From assembly GCA_947166565.1 (NCBI GenBank), contig CAMVEL010000019.1, forward strand, positions 1 through 37,089: a DNA stretch of 37,089 bases, written 5' to 3'. This stretch comes from an uncultured Erysipelotrichaceae bacterium. GTDB lineage: Bacteria; Bacillota_I; Bacilli_A; RFN20; CAG-826. Position 1 is the first letter of the stretch. Each line of letters begins with the position of its first letter. The notes beneath the pieces are model-generated. The model saw only the letters and a list, made by a program, of their open reading frames with translations, searched no databases and was not told the DNA's origin. The position numbers were made by a program, and so were the translations under genes. This document shows, in pieces, positions 8,484 to 16,456 of this stretch.

Positions 8484-8728
8484 GTAAGGGGAGGGGAGGT
8501 CCTTCCTTCCCCAATATCTCAATAGCGTTCGAGGTCCTGTCCTTCGCGATAGACCTCGGAATATCGATGGAACTTCTGAATGAGCTATCCGTTCCCGATC
8601 TCCACGCATTCGCGGATTACCGCGATCGCAGGGCTGACTGGGCCGAGAAGCAACGGAAGAAGAAGTCGAAAGCCGGCGACATAGTCGACGTCGGCGCAAT
8701 TATTCGGAAAGGAGGCGGCGACCTATGA
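8444..8728 (+). CDS. Tail assembly chaperone, frameshift extension (gpT-like part)
   Basis: This reading frame overlaps the short chaperone in the -1 phase. It most likely exists as the C-terminal part of a fusion, entered at 8480 by the frameshift, adding 82 residues (LSKGRGGPSFPNI onwards) to the 109-residue first part. A separate start (GTG at 8444) is possible but has no good ribosome site. The tail is rich in charged residues (RADWAEKQRKKKSKAG). It overlaps the start of the next gene by 4 bases. Confidence 0.8.
   Translation: MSAAIRKVQPKKLSKGRGGPSFPNISIAFEVLSFAIDLGISMELLNELSVPDLHAFADYRDRRADWAEKQRKKKSKAGDIVDVGAIIRKGGGDL
8474..8512 (+). promoter_or_regulatory. Programmed -1 ribosomal frameshift signal
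   Basis: The slippery heptamer A AAA AAC lies at 8474-8480 in the correct phase, directly before the TGA of the short chaperone. After a 7-base spacer, a G-run block (8488-8499) folds back on a C/T block (8501-8512) in a hairpin of about 11 pairs with a three-base loop. The downstream frame is exactly -1. The slippery site, spacer and hairpin are all as expected for tail chaperone genes. Confidence 0.88.
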
Positions 8729-9153
8729 GCGCGTCATGGAGTGAACAATTCTATAAGCTCGGTGACGACTTAAAGGAAGCCGCCAGAACTTCCGTAAAGA
8801 CGGTCTTGAAATCAAGGGCTGAGAGGTTCTTCAACGAACTGAAAGCCAAGACTCCTAGAGACACAGGCGGACTTGCTGAGTCGCTTGCCATCAAGGAACT
8901 AAAGCCGACAAAGCGACACAAAAGTCGCATCGGCTATGAGGTCGGCTTCTATGGCTATGACAAGCATGGAAAAGCCTACCAAATCATCGCGAACGCCCTA
9001 AACGCTGGGTATATCGCGAACAACTTCAAGATCATCAAAACAGCAAGCTACCGATTCATTGCCACGGCTCATGAGGCGCTTGTAGGGATAGACCCTGAGA
9101 TAACTGAGGAGTGGCACAAGCAACTGGAAAGGATTTCGAAGCATGGCGACTGA
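8725..9153 (+). CDS. HK97 gp10-like neck / tail completion protein
   Basis: A 142-residue protein with the hallmark KTPRDTGGLAESL (residues 47-59), followed by a beta-rich half and a terminal AHEAL segment. These match the HK97 gp10-like tail-component family. Such genes normally lie between head closure and tail terminator; here it sits after the tail chaperones and before the tape measure, an unusual place. It overlaps the tape measure start by 11 bases. The start ATG overlaps the chaperone stop (ATGA) with AAGGAGG upstream. Confidence 0.78.
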   Translation: MSASWSEQFYKLGDDLKEAARTSVKTVLKSRAERFFNELKAKTPRDTGGLAESLAIKELKPTKRHKSRIGYEVGFYGYDKHGKAYQIIANALNAGYIANNFKIIKTASYRFIATAHEALVGIDPEITEEWHKQLERISKHGD

Positions 9154-10630
9154 GATTTCACGCGATCTGAGAGAAATAAATGACGAGCTGTCAAAGACCG
9201 ATGCGGCGATTAAAAAGGCATCGTCCAGCGCGACATACTTTCAGCGTGCTTTGAAATCAGATCCACAAAATCAAAACGCGCAAACGCGAGCCATCGAATC
9301 TCTATCTCGCGAAATCGAACTATGCGCGAAGAAAGCCGATTTGCTCCGCGAGAAACAGGCTAAGATGCTCCAAGCCAATGGCCCTGCGGCTAAATTGACT
9401 CCTGAGTACAAAGCGTTAGAGGATGAGATCGCAAAATGCGATGCCACGACTGAGCAACTCGAAAAGCAAATGAAGAAGCTCAATGGCATCGACTTTAACA
9501 AACTGAAGTCCGGTGCGGCGGCTTTCACCAAAACGCTGAAACAAGGTCTTACGACCACCATTGGAATCTATGGCGCGGTCATCGCCATCGGCAAGACATT
9601 CTCCGACCAGGCTGACGAAATCGCCAAAGCCTCAGCGAAGTGGGGAGAAACTGCCGAGCAATGGCAGCGCAACCAATTCGTTTGGGACAAACTAACTGGC
9701 GATTCAGAAGCCTATGCATCCGCGCTTTCTGCGGTTGCGTCATTGGAAGGCCAGGCTTTGAATGAAACTGATAAACTTGCGAATAAACTCGCGATGCTTG
9801 GGCTTTCGTTCGATGACCTAAAAGGGAAATCGTCAAGCGATGCCCTTCAGATCATCCTCGATGCGCTAAAAGCCATCGAAGACGAAACCGAAAGGACCGC
9901 AATCGCCATCAACCTCTTCGGACAAAGCGCAGGTATGTCAATCGCTCAAATGGCGAATGCTTCCTCAAGCGAACTGGCTTCCTTCAACGAATCCTTGGCA
10001 AAGACAGGGATCCTCACAAATGAGGAAGTTGAAGCAGGAGCAAAACTCCACGATACCTTCGAAGATGTCACCAAATCCATCCGAAACATGATGGCAAGAA
10101 TGGGCGATAAGCTCGTTCCAATGGTCGAGACGTTGCTCAACACCGCGATGGCGTTGACTCCTGTTCTGGAAGTTGTGGCTGACGCGCTCAACTCCATTGG
10201 TCCTGCCGGAGCGATAGCTCTTGCGACATTCATCGGTCTTGCATCGGCAATACCTGGCTTAGTCATGATGCTTATCGCGCTGAACGTTGCGGCGCACAAC
10301 ATCGCTATCGCAGCGGCTGCGACAGCGGCTTTGGCGGCTGCGACAGCAGTGGTGGTCGGCTTCACGGCATCGGCTAATATTCCATCGAATTCCTACACTC
10401 CGACCGCAGGGAGCACATCCTTGGCATTGGAGGAAGAAGCGAGCGGATTGAACTCTTCATCCTCTGGCACGAGAAACCATCTCTCCGATGGCTCGTCCTC
10501 TGGCGAGGGGAACACCTATGTCGATAACTCACAATACAACGTGACGGTCACGGACGAAGCCGATGAAGACCGCCTCGTTGAAAAGATAACCACCGCCAAA
10601 CGCAGCTTGATGAGAGGAGGAACAACCTGA
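9143..10630 (+). CDS. Tape measure protein
   Basis: A 495-residue tail length ruler. Residues 1-120 are long, charged coiled coil (DLREINDELSKTDAAIKKAS), as usual at the N-terminus of phage tape measures, followed by helical repeats, a hydrophobic Ala/Ile/Val-rich stretch near residues 356-410 (probable membrane-active segment) and a Ser/Gly-rich tail. At about 1.5 angstrom per residue the tail would be roughly 70 nm, short for a siphovirus. Position between the chaperones and the distal tail protein supports the call. Confidence 0.9.
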   Translation: MATEISRDLREINDELSKTDAAIKKASSSATYFQRALKSDPQNQNAQTRAIESLSREIELCAKKADLLREKQAKMLQANGPAAKLTPEYKALEDEIAKCDATTEQLEKQMKKLNGIDFNKLKSGAAAFTKTLKQGLTTTIGIYGAVIAIGKTFSDQADEIAKASAKWGETAEQWQRNQFVWDKLTGDSEAYASALSAVASLEGQALNETDKLANKLAMLGLSFDDLKGKSSSDALQIILDALKAIEDETERTAIAINLFGQSAGMSIAQMANASSSELASFNESLAKTGILTNEEVEAGAKLHDTFEDVTKSIRNMMARMGDKLVPMVETLLNTAMALTPVLEVVADALNSIGPAGAIALATFIGLASAIPGLVMMLIALNVAAHNIAIAAAATAALAAATAVVVGFTASANIPSNSYTPTAGSTSLALEEEASGLNSSSSGTRNHLSDGSSSGEGNTYVDNSQYNVTVTDEADEDRLVEKITTAKRSLMRGGTT

Positions 10631-11562
10631 TGAACATCCTTGTTTATAACGGCGACTCCATCACCGAAACGCTGAAATTCGACGTCATCTCCCAAGAGGA
10701 TAGATCCATCGTCAAGAACAACGGCATCGATGAAGCCCCTCAAATCGACTTCATCGAACCGCCTGAAGGTATTGGATTCCAGCAGGGACTCGACCTAGTA
10801 ACCGGTGATACCATCGATTACGTTCTGAAGCAAACCATCCAAAAGAGGAACATCACCCTCACACTCCATTGGGAGGGAAGGGATGCCTTCGGAAGATATG
10901 GCGCGTTTGCGGACTGGATCGCCCAGTTCTTCGACCTCGACAAATATCGGATCAGACTCTCCTATCAGCTCACCAACATGGCTGAGAGAAGATATGTTGA
11001 AGTATCGCCTGTCGATTTAACCCTTAAAGGAAGAGACCTCAATGACGTTGAGGCTTCTATCATCCTCAAACCCCTCACTCCGTTCTACGAGGAGGGAGTA
11101 TCCATCTTCACGGTCGGTTCTACATCTTCCGGCAAGAAGTACAACTACGCATACCCCTATGTCTATGGAGGAGGGAACGTCGAAGGACGAGACTTCATCC
11201 AGAACAAGTACATCAAGCCGATTCCGCTTCGCATCACGCTCAAAGGTCCGATGTCCGAGCCGTTCGTCGCAATCCGCGAGAACGTGGACGGAGCGTCCGC
11301 TTATGGTCAAATCCGAATGGTGTCGAGTTTCTCGCTTTCTGCGAATCAAGAGCTCACCTTCGATGCGTTCACCAATAAGGTCACGCTGACGACATATGAC
11401 GGAAGCGGAAGTGTGATTGCGGTCTCCGATGCGTTCAATTCGGTTGACAAGAACTACCAAACCTTCCTCTATGCGAAGCCTGGTCAAAGCAGATTCTCCG
11501 CTTCGATTAACGCAGGAGAAGGCGAATGCCGCGTCTACTATGTGAGGTATGTCCTGTCATGA
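10630..11562 (+). CDS. Distal tail protein (Dit-like)
   Basis: A 310-residue protein following the tape measure with a one-base overlap. The N-terminal half, with ITLTLHWEGRDAFGRYGAF near 76-94 and the later LKGRDLNDVEASIILKPLTP, matches the Dit ring domain of Firmicutes siphoviruses (Sipho_tail family). The C-terminal half is a beta-sandwich-like region that may be the galectin-like extension. Dit forms the hub joining the tail tube to the baseplate. Its stop overlaps the next start (ATGA). Confidence 0.82.
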   Translation: MNILVYNGDSITETLKFDVISQEDRSIVKNNGIDEAPQIDFIEPPEGIGFQQGLDLVTGDTIDYVLKQTIQKRNITLTLHWEGRDAFGRYGAFADWIAQFFDLDKYRIRLSYQLTNMAERRYVEVSPVDLTLKGRDLNDVEASIILKPLTPFYEEGVSIFTVGSTSSGKKYNYAYPYVYGGGNVEGRDFIQNKYIKPIPLRITLKGPMSEPFVAIRENVDGASAYGQIRMVSSFSLSANQELTFDAFTNKVTLTTYDGSGSVIAVSDAFNSVDKNYQTFLYAKPGQSRFSASINAGEGECRVYYVRYVLS

Positions 11563-12647
11563 GCTTCCTCTGTTTGTATGATAAAAGCTTCAACGCCCTT
11601 GGCAGTTGGAATCAGCATCGAGTGAAGTCTTACCGATTGAAGAGGAAGTCACAGGAACTCGATGAATTCGAGGCGGTTTGCCAAGAATGGGAAGACTCAA
11701 AGAATGCTTGTTTTGTTGGCTTACACGAGGATGACGGAACATTGTCCTACCTTTGCTTCTCCGGCATTCCATACACCAAAGACCACCTCACAACGGTGAC
11801 CGGCACGGACTGTCTAGCCTTGTTCGACCAGGAGATTGTCATCGACTATTCCCAAAGGACGGCATCTGGCAGCTATTCCATCAACTCATGCGCGAGCCTG
11901 TTCCAATTCCTTCTGAAAGGCATCTTCTCCACCAACCAAAGGAACATCCCGATCGGATTCGACTACGAAGTCAATGTGGATGATGTCATCGATGCATATG
12001 TCACATGGGATGGCGTTTGCGTATATGACGAGCCGATGAAACTTAACGTTCTCGGAGAAATCAAACGGCTTTGCAGGTTCTATGGCTTGTTCGTCCTTCC
12101 TGAAGTATCCGTGGACCGGACAACGAACAAGTATGTCCTGACATTCCGAGTCAGGAGAATCCACAACCAAAGGGCAATCCGGCTTGCTGACTACAACGTG
12201 ACGATGACCAGGGATTCCAATTCCATCAACATGGCCATCGCGACCTGCGGTTCGTCGAGCGCGAGATATTACCTCCATAACGATGACACGGTCGACACAA
12301 CCTACTCAGCATCGACTCAGCTCTTCCCTCTTAAATGCAGGGAATATGTTGAGGAGGCCGGAGACGATGCGACCGCATCATTCGATAAAGCCAAAACGAA
12401 CGCGAAGAGCGCGTTGCTCAAGGCTAGATTCCGTGATAGATGCCGAATCGATCTGAGGAATCAAATTAACGCAAAAAGCATTTCCGACATGGACTTCACG
12501 TTCATCGGATTGCTTACCGGCTACAACCCAGCCGACCCATCTACCGTCAAAGCCCTTCCGGTGGCGGAGATCGAGTATGACCAGACCGGAAAAAAGGCAA
12601 TCGTGTTCGGTTTCCTCCCCGAATACTGGTTCTTGGATGAGGAGTGA
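11559..12647 (+). CDS. Baseplate hub / Tal-like tail protein
   Basis: A 362-residue protein immediately after Dit. The start at 11559 was chosen over 11526 because it overlaps the Dit stop as ATGA. The first 250 residues are beta-rich (SFLCLYDKSFNALGSWNQ; then VTGTDCLALFDQEIVIDY), resembling the hub domain of Tal or Gp37-like siphovirus tail proteins. It lacks a long C-terminal peptidase domain, so it is a short version. No catalytic motif was seen. Probable role: closing the tail tip. Confidence 0.65.
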   Translation: MSFLCLYDKSFNALGSWNQHRVKSYRLKRKSQELDEFEAVCQEWEDSKNACFVGLHEDDGTLSYLCFSGIPYTKDHLTTVTGTDCLALFDQEIVIDYSQRTASGSYSINSCASLFQFLLKGIFSTNQRNIPIGFDYEVNVDDVIDAYVTWDGVCVYDEPMKLNVLGEIKRLCRFYGLFVLPEVSVDRTTNKYVLTFRVRRIHNQRAIRLADYNVTMTRDSNSINMAIATCGSSSARYYLHNDDTVDTTYSASTQLFPLKCREYVEEAGDDATASFDKAKTNAKSALLKARFRDRCRIDLRNQINAKSISDMDFTFIGLLTGYNPADPSTVKALPVAEIEYDQTGKKAIVFGFLPEYWFLDEE

Positions 12648-12659
12648 AAGGAGTAAAAG

Positions 12660-13628
12660 ATGGCCACTGTCAACCTACTACGAGCCGTGAATGGGTCAGT
12701 CCCTGTCACCGCCTACCATGACGCGGCTGTTTTCCATTCCGCGCTAGGAAATCGAATCTTCAAAGGTGTCTATCAAGACATGAAGGCAACGATGTCCGGC
12801 AACACCATCACCATCCTCTCTGGGATGTGTTTGTTCGGTGGTCGACAAGTCGAAATACCTGCTGGAACATCCATCACATTGGACATCAGCGAAATCGCCG
12901 GATCCTTGGACATCTTCGTCATGTTGAAAGTCACCGTCACATCCGATGGCGAAGGCGAGTCCGCAGAGGTCTACGCAAGCACTGCGAACGAGACAACTTC
13001 GACGACTCCGATCAATGGAGTCGGCATCCATAAGATCATGTTTGCTGGATGGCACAAAATCGGTGGCGGCTACGCTCCTTGGACTCCGACCATGAGAACG
13101 ATAGAAGCAGGGCACGCTAAAAAGTCCTATGCGCTCCTCGAAAGCGGCTCCATCGCTGGTATGCCAGTGAGAAGCATCTTCCTCCCTGATTTCAGCGGAG
13201 CGAAATATGCGAAGAACGCCGATGTCGCTTCCGAAGCAAGGGGATTCGTCGGTGGTTTGAAAAACAGAGTCAACGCGAATCTATATATGCCGAATAGGGG
13301 AGTAACACTTGCAGGTTTCGTCATCTTAGTCAGTCAAGCGAGCCTGTCGGTTGCAGCGAATACATCAGCGACTCTTTCCATACCGTCTACCATCACTCCT
13401 GGAATGGTGTTCCTCGACGTCATCTATGGTATGAACGGAGGAAGGTCTCATAGTTGGGCATACGCTCAAAAGCTTGAGTCTTCAGAGCCGAAGTTCACCT
13501 ATGCCGGATTAGAGTGGACATTCAATTTCACCACCCACACGGTCATTGTCAGAAACACCAGCACTTCATCGGCAGTCAATTTGACTAAGCCGTTCATCGC
13601 CGCAATGGTCGGCGCAGGGAGCAACTAA
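12660..13628 (+). CDS. Putative baseplate protein 1
   Basis: A 322-residue protein. Its N-terminal 150 residues carry a pattern (ITILSGMCLFGGRQVEIPAG, then an LDIFVMLKV strand) that recurs in looser form in the two next genes, suggesting three serial relatives of one attachment module. The C-terminal 120 residues form another beta-rich domain. A ribosome site GAAAGGAG precedes it. The gene lies within the baseplate block. No enzymatic motif was seen; it may be a structural arm or a carbohydrate-binding accessory. Confidence 0.55.
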   Translation: MATVNLLRAVNGSVPVTAYHDAAVFHSALGNRIFKGVYQDMKATMSGNTITILSGMCLFGGRQVEIPAGTSITLDISEIAGSLDIFVMLKVTVTSDGEGESAEVYASTANETTSTTPINGVGIHKIMFAGWHKIGGGYAPWTPTMRTIEAGHAKKSYALLESGSIAGMPVRSIFLPDFSGAKYAKNADVASEARGFVGGLKNRVNANLYMPNRGVTLAGFVILVSQASLSVAANTSATLSIPSTITPGMVFLDVIYGMNGGRSHSWAYAQKLESSEPKFTYAGLEWTFNFTTHTVIVRNTSTSSAVNLTKPFIAAMVGAGSN

Positions 13629-15142
13629 TGAGCCAAGTCACCTTAATCACAACGAAAGAATCAAGGCCGACCCCTTATAGGGATTCGATGCTTTCGTTCG
13701 CGATGAAAGGTGGCGACAAGACTTCCGCGACTGTCCTGAACTTCCAAGGATCTCTCCCATTAGGGAAACCATATGGAATCATTAAGACAACCTACCAAAA
13801 TCCGCTTTCTCTGACTTTCAATGAGTCGACTAGGAAGGTTTATATCAACCCTGGTGTATTCATGGCTTATGGAAGGCTTTGCGAAATCACTGAGCAGGGA
13901 TTGGTAATGGATTTCGCGTCCATCACACCAGCATCCACCGATAGAGTCTTCTATGTCGTCTACGTCGTCATTGACGTGAACGATGCCGTTGTTAATTCCG
14001 CAACAATCAAGCTTACCGAACCGACGTCGCAGCCAGTAAACATCGATGCCCTTCAAGACCAAGATGATTTGTATATGCGCGAATATGGGGTATTCATGAT
14101 GCCGATCGCGCAGTTCTCATACAGCCCGATTCAATCCAGCGGACGATACTTCTCCGATTATTCATTGATTCCCGAAGTTTTCGATGAGGAAACCGTGCAG
14201 ATCACAGACGATTTGCTGGACAACGAAGATGTAAACGGAACGATTGGAGATGCGCTTATCAAAAATATTTTCGAGTTTTCCCAAGGCAATATGACAAACA
14301 AGTTTTCGAACGCGAGCAATGCTGATGCCGAGGAAAACTACGAAGCGTTGGAAGGCTCATATTCCACTCCGGAAGAAGTTCCTGGATATTCGATTTCCGA
14401 AGTAGCTTCCGCGTTCGGTGAGGTAGGCGATTCTCGCCAAATCGGAGCGGATTTGGCAGGGATATTGACCTACAGGAGAATAAAGATTACCGACATCGGA
14501 AAGGACTTTGCGACCGCCTCATACTCATTCGAAAAGGAAATCGATTTCGATTGGGACCATGTTTGCGCCATCAAATTATTCTTCAATGGTTTAATGCTCG
14601 AAGCGAGAACCATCTATGAGCAAAAGGAAGTCTTCTCGTTCGGCGCTTCCGCTTGGTTCGGTGGATCAGGCGATGGCGTCATCACCAATTTCGATGCACT
14701 GAAAGAGCCGTTTGGATTAACCGGCATCGAAGATAGAAGCACAAATGAGCTTGTATTTGTCCTCTATGGCGTTCTGAGGAGGCCGATTGGCGAATCCCAC
14801 AAATCCGATTTACATTTCGAGCAAGCCTATTGGGATGAAGAAGCCCAAAGATACAGAGCAAACGGAATGGTAAGCTACCAAGAACTCATCGACTTGATTG
14901 GCATTCCAATCGCCGCCTTCGACATCGGCTCGACCTGTTATCTAGTCATGAAGATAACGAAGACCGGAAACGGAAAGAGAGCGAAGATCAAGATGGAGGG
15001 AGTCGGTGATTCCGGCTGGCTCTATCGATGGGGAGGCGGCCTTGACTTCTCGTATTGCGACTACCAGCCGTTACGAGTCGACAAAGCCTCTGGTTCGATG
15101 TGGATCGAACTCCAATACGAAGGCGCCGCGTTCAACGATTAA
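13628..15142 (+). CDS. Putative baseplate protein 2
   Basis: A 504-residue protein overlapping the previous stop by one base. The N-terminal part has VYINPGVFMAYGRLCEI followed by DRVFYVVYVVIDV, equivalent to the attachment-module pattern of its neighbours. A central acidic linker (residues about 185-235) separates it from a C-terminal domain of about 230 residues rich in aromatic residues (SAWFGGSGDGVITNF). Likely a baseplate arm or receptor-contact protein. The family was not recognised; the call follows from position and the repeated module. Confidence 0.5.
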   Translation: MSQVTLITTKESRPTPYRDSMLSFAMKGGDKTSATVLNFQGSLPLGKPYGIIKTTYQNPLSLTFNESTRKVYINPGVFMAYGRLCEITEQGLVMDFASITPASTDRVFYVVYVVIDVNDAVVNSATIKLTEPTSQPVNIDALQDQDDLYMREYGVFMMPIAQFSYSPIQSSGRYFSDYSLIPEVFDEETVQITDDLLDNEDVNGTIGDALIKNIFEFSQGNMTNKFSNASNADAEENYEALEGSYSTPEEVPGYSISEVASAFGEVGDSRQIGADLAGILTYRRIKITDIGKDFATASYSFEKEIDFDWDHVCAIKLFFNGLMLEARTIYEQKEVFSFGASAWFGGSGDGVITNFDALKEPFGLTGIEDRSTNELVFVLYGVLRRPIGESHKSDLHFEQAYWDEEAQRYRANGMVSYQELIDLIGIPIAAFDIGSTCYLVMKITKTGNGKRAKIKMEGVGDSGWLYRWGGGLDFSYCDYQPLRVDKASGSMWIELQYEGAAFND

Positions 15143-15154
15143 GGAGGAAAGGAA

Positions 15155-16273
15155 ATGGCATTTAGACTTATATCAAAGAAAAACGATTCCATCGGCGTCA
15201 CCGTCGATGTGGATGCCGTTGAGCATCACAAGGCTTTCCACGAGCAAAGCGGCGCTGTTTTCGGATTCAACATCACTTTGAGCAGCGGTTATGTCCGCGC
15301 TTCAAAAGGTCTTCTTTCCGTTCGCGGATTCCTGTTCGAAACAACCGAAGCCACGAATCTATTTAATCTCGCGGCTTATTCTGTCGCGGATTCGCAAACA
15401 AGATGCCTTTATCTCAAGCTAACCTACAACGCGAATACGAGAGATACCTCTTATGAATTCGTTGTCAATTTACCTTCTTCAGTTCCTGCATCCTCTAGCA
15501 TCGAGCAAAATGAGGATGGTGATTGCTACTATGAAATCGCAAGATTCTCCAAAAACGGAAGCGTTATCTCGACGTTCTCCTCATCGGTCAAAGGCATCTC
15601 TGTATCCATCAGCAGCGGAGGCACTGGCCTTCATGTTCCAGAGCCTTTGATTAAGGTTGTTGGAAACTCCGCGTTATGCGATTTGAGGCATATCGATGGT
15701 ATGGCGGCAGGGGACTTCAAGCTTGCGAACTTTGATGCCTATCGCGAATTGGCGAATCGCTATGAGGTCAAACTTATCTTCTTCCGCCGTCACCAAAAGA
15801 TTCATTACAAAAACGGATCTCGCGGAGGCTATAACGATACCCATTGGTCTGAGATCGGCTCTTTGTATAACACCGCAACTCATTTGGCTCAGAACTTCGA
15901 TGGAAGATTGTCGCTATCTCACGGCGAATTCACCGCAAGCGGATTTCCAATAATCGATCTGATCTCCAACCTGTTCTTTGTCCAAAACGGAAGAAGCAAA
16001 TCCATATTGGACATCACTAGCATCGATTCCTTGCCTTCCTCGGCTTGGATCAGGGCAACGAGGTCTAAGGTTCAATACGAACATGGGACTTCAAACATCC
16101 ATTCCATTAGGCACAACTTCGTGGAAATCGCGGTTCGCATCGACGTCTATGACGCTCATACAAGCGAGCTTCTCGGTTCATCCGCGATGTCATCTCCTCT
16201 ATTGATCCTACCGATTAGGCAATACTCAAGGAGTACGCTGGCAGCGAGGAGGTTCTTGGTGAAGATGGGCTAA
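15155..16273 (+). CDS. Putative baseplate protein 3
   Basis: A 372-residue protein with AAGGAGG before its ATG. The first 150 residues again show the pattern seen in the two genes upstream (VRASKGLLSVRGFLFE, then TRCLYLKLTYN), so it looks like a third member of the set. The C-terminal half contains a His/Asn-rich segment (YKNGSRGGYNDTHWSEIGS) of unknown role. It ends the baseplate series before the large stem-loop and the DGR target gene. No endolysin-like or peptidase motif was recognised. Confidence 0.5.
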   Translation: MAFRLISKKNDSIGVTVDVDAVEHHKAFHEQSGAVFGFNITLSSGYVRASKGLLSVRGFLFETTEATNLFNLAAYSVADSQTRCLYLKLTYNANTRDTSYEFVVNLPSSVPASSSIEQNEDGDCYYEIARFSKNGSVISTFSSSVKGISVSISSGGTGLHVPEPLIKVVGNSALCDLRHIDGMAAGDFKLANFDAYRELANRYEVKLIFFRRHQKIHYKNGSRGGYNDTHWSEIGSLYNTATHLAQNFDGRLSLSHGEFTASGFPIIDLISNLFFVQNGRSKSILDITSIDSLPSSAWIRATRSKVQYEHGTSNIHSIRHNFVEIAVRIDVYDAHTSELLGSSAMSSPLLILPIRQYSRSTLAARRFLVKMG

Positions 16274-16283
16274 ACAAAATTAT

Positions 16284-16409
16284 CCAGATGGCTTAGAACT
16301 GCGCCTTTGGTCTCCCGGTATTGGCTCTGTCGGGTAGTTTGAGTCGGTTGGTCCCGTCGGGTAGTTGGGATCTTCATGAGACTGAAAGGCGCGCCTCTAA
16401 GCCACCTGG
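16284..16409. repeat. 126-base imperfect inverted repeat before DGR target 1
   Basis: Left arm 16284-16313 and right arm 16379-16409 are reverse complements over about 30 bases with few mismatches (CCAGATGGCTTAGA against TCTAAGCCACCTGG, then GCGCCTTT against AAAGGCGC). The 65-base loop holds GTCGGGTAGTT twice (16329-16339, 16356-16366). No T-tract follows on the plus strand, so it is not a simple terminator for the baseplate genes. It would form a large structure in the leader of the VR1 gene. Confidence 0.7.
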
Positions 16410-16456
16410 TCAAAAAAGCAATAAAACAATCGTTATTCAAAGAAAGGAAAAGAAAC

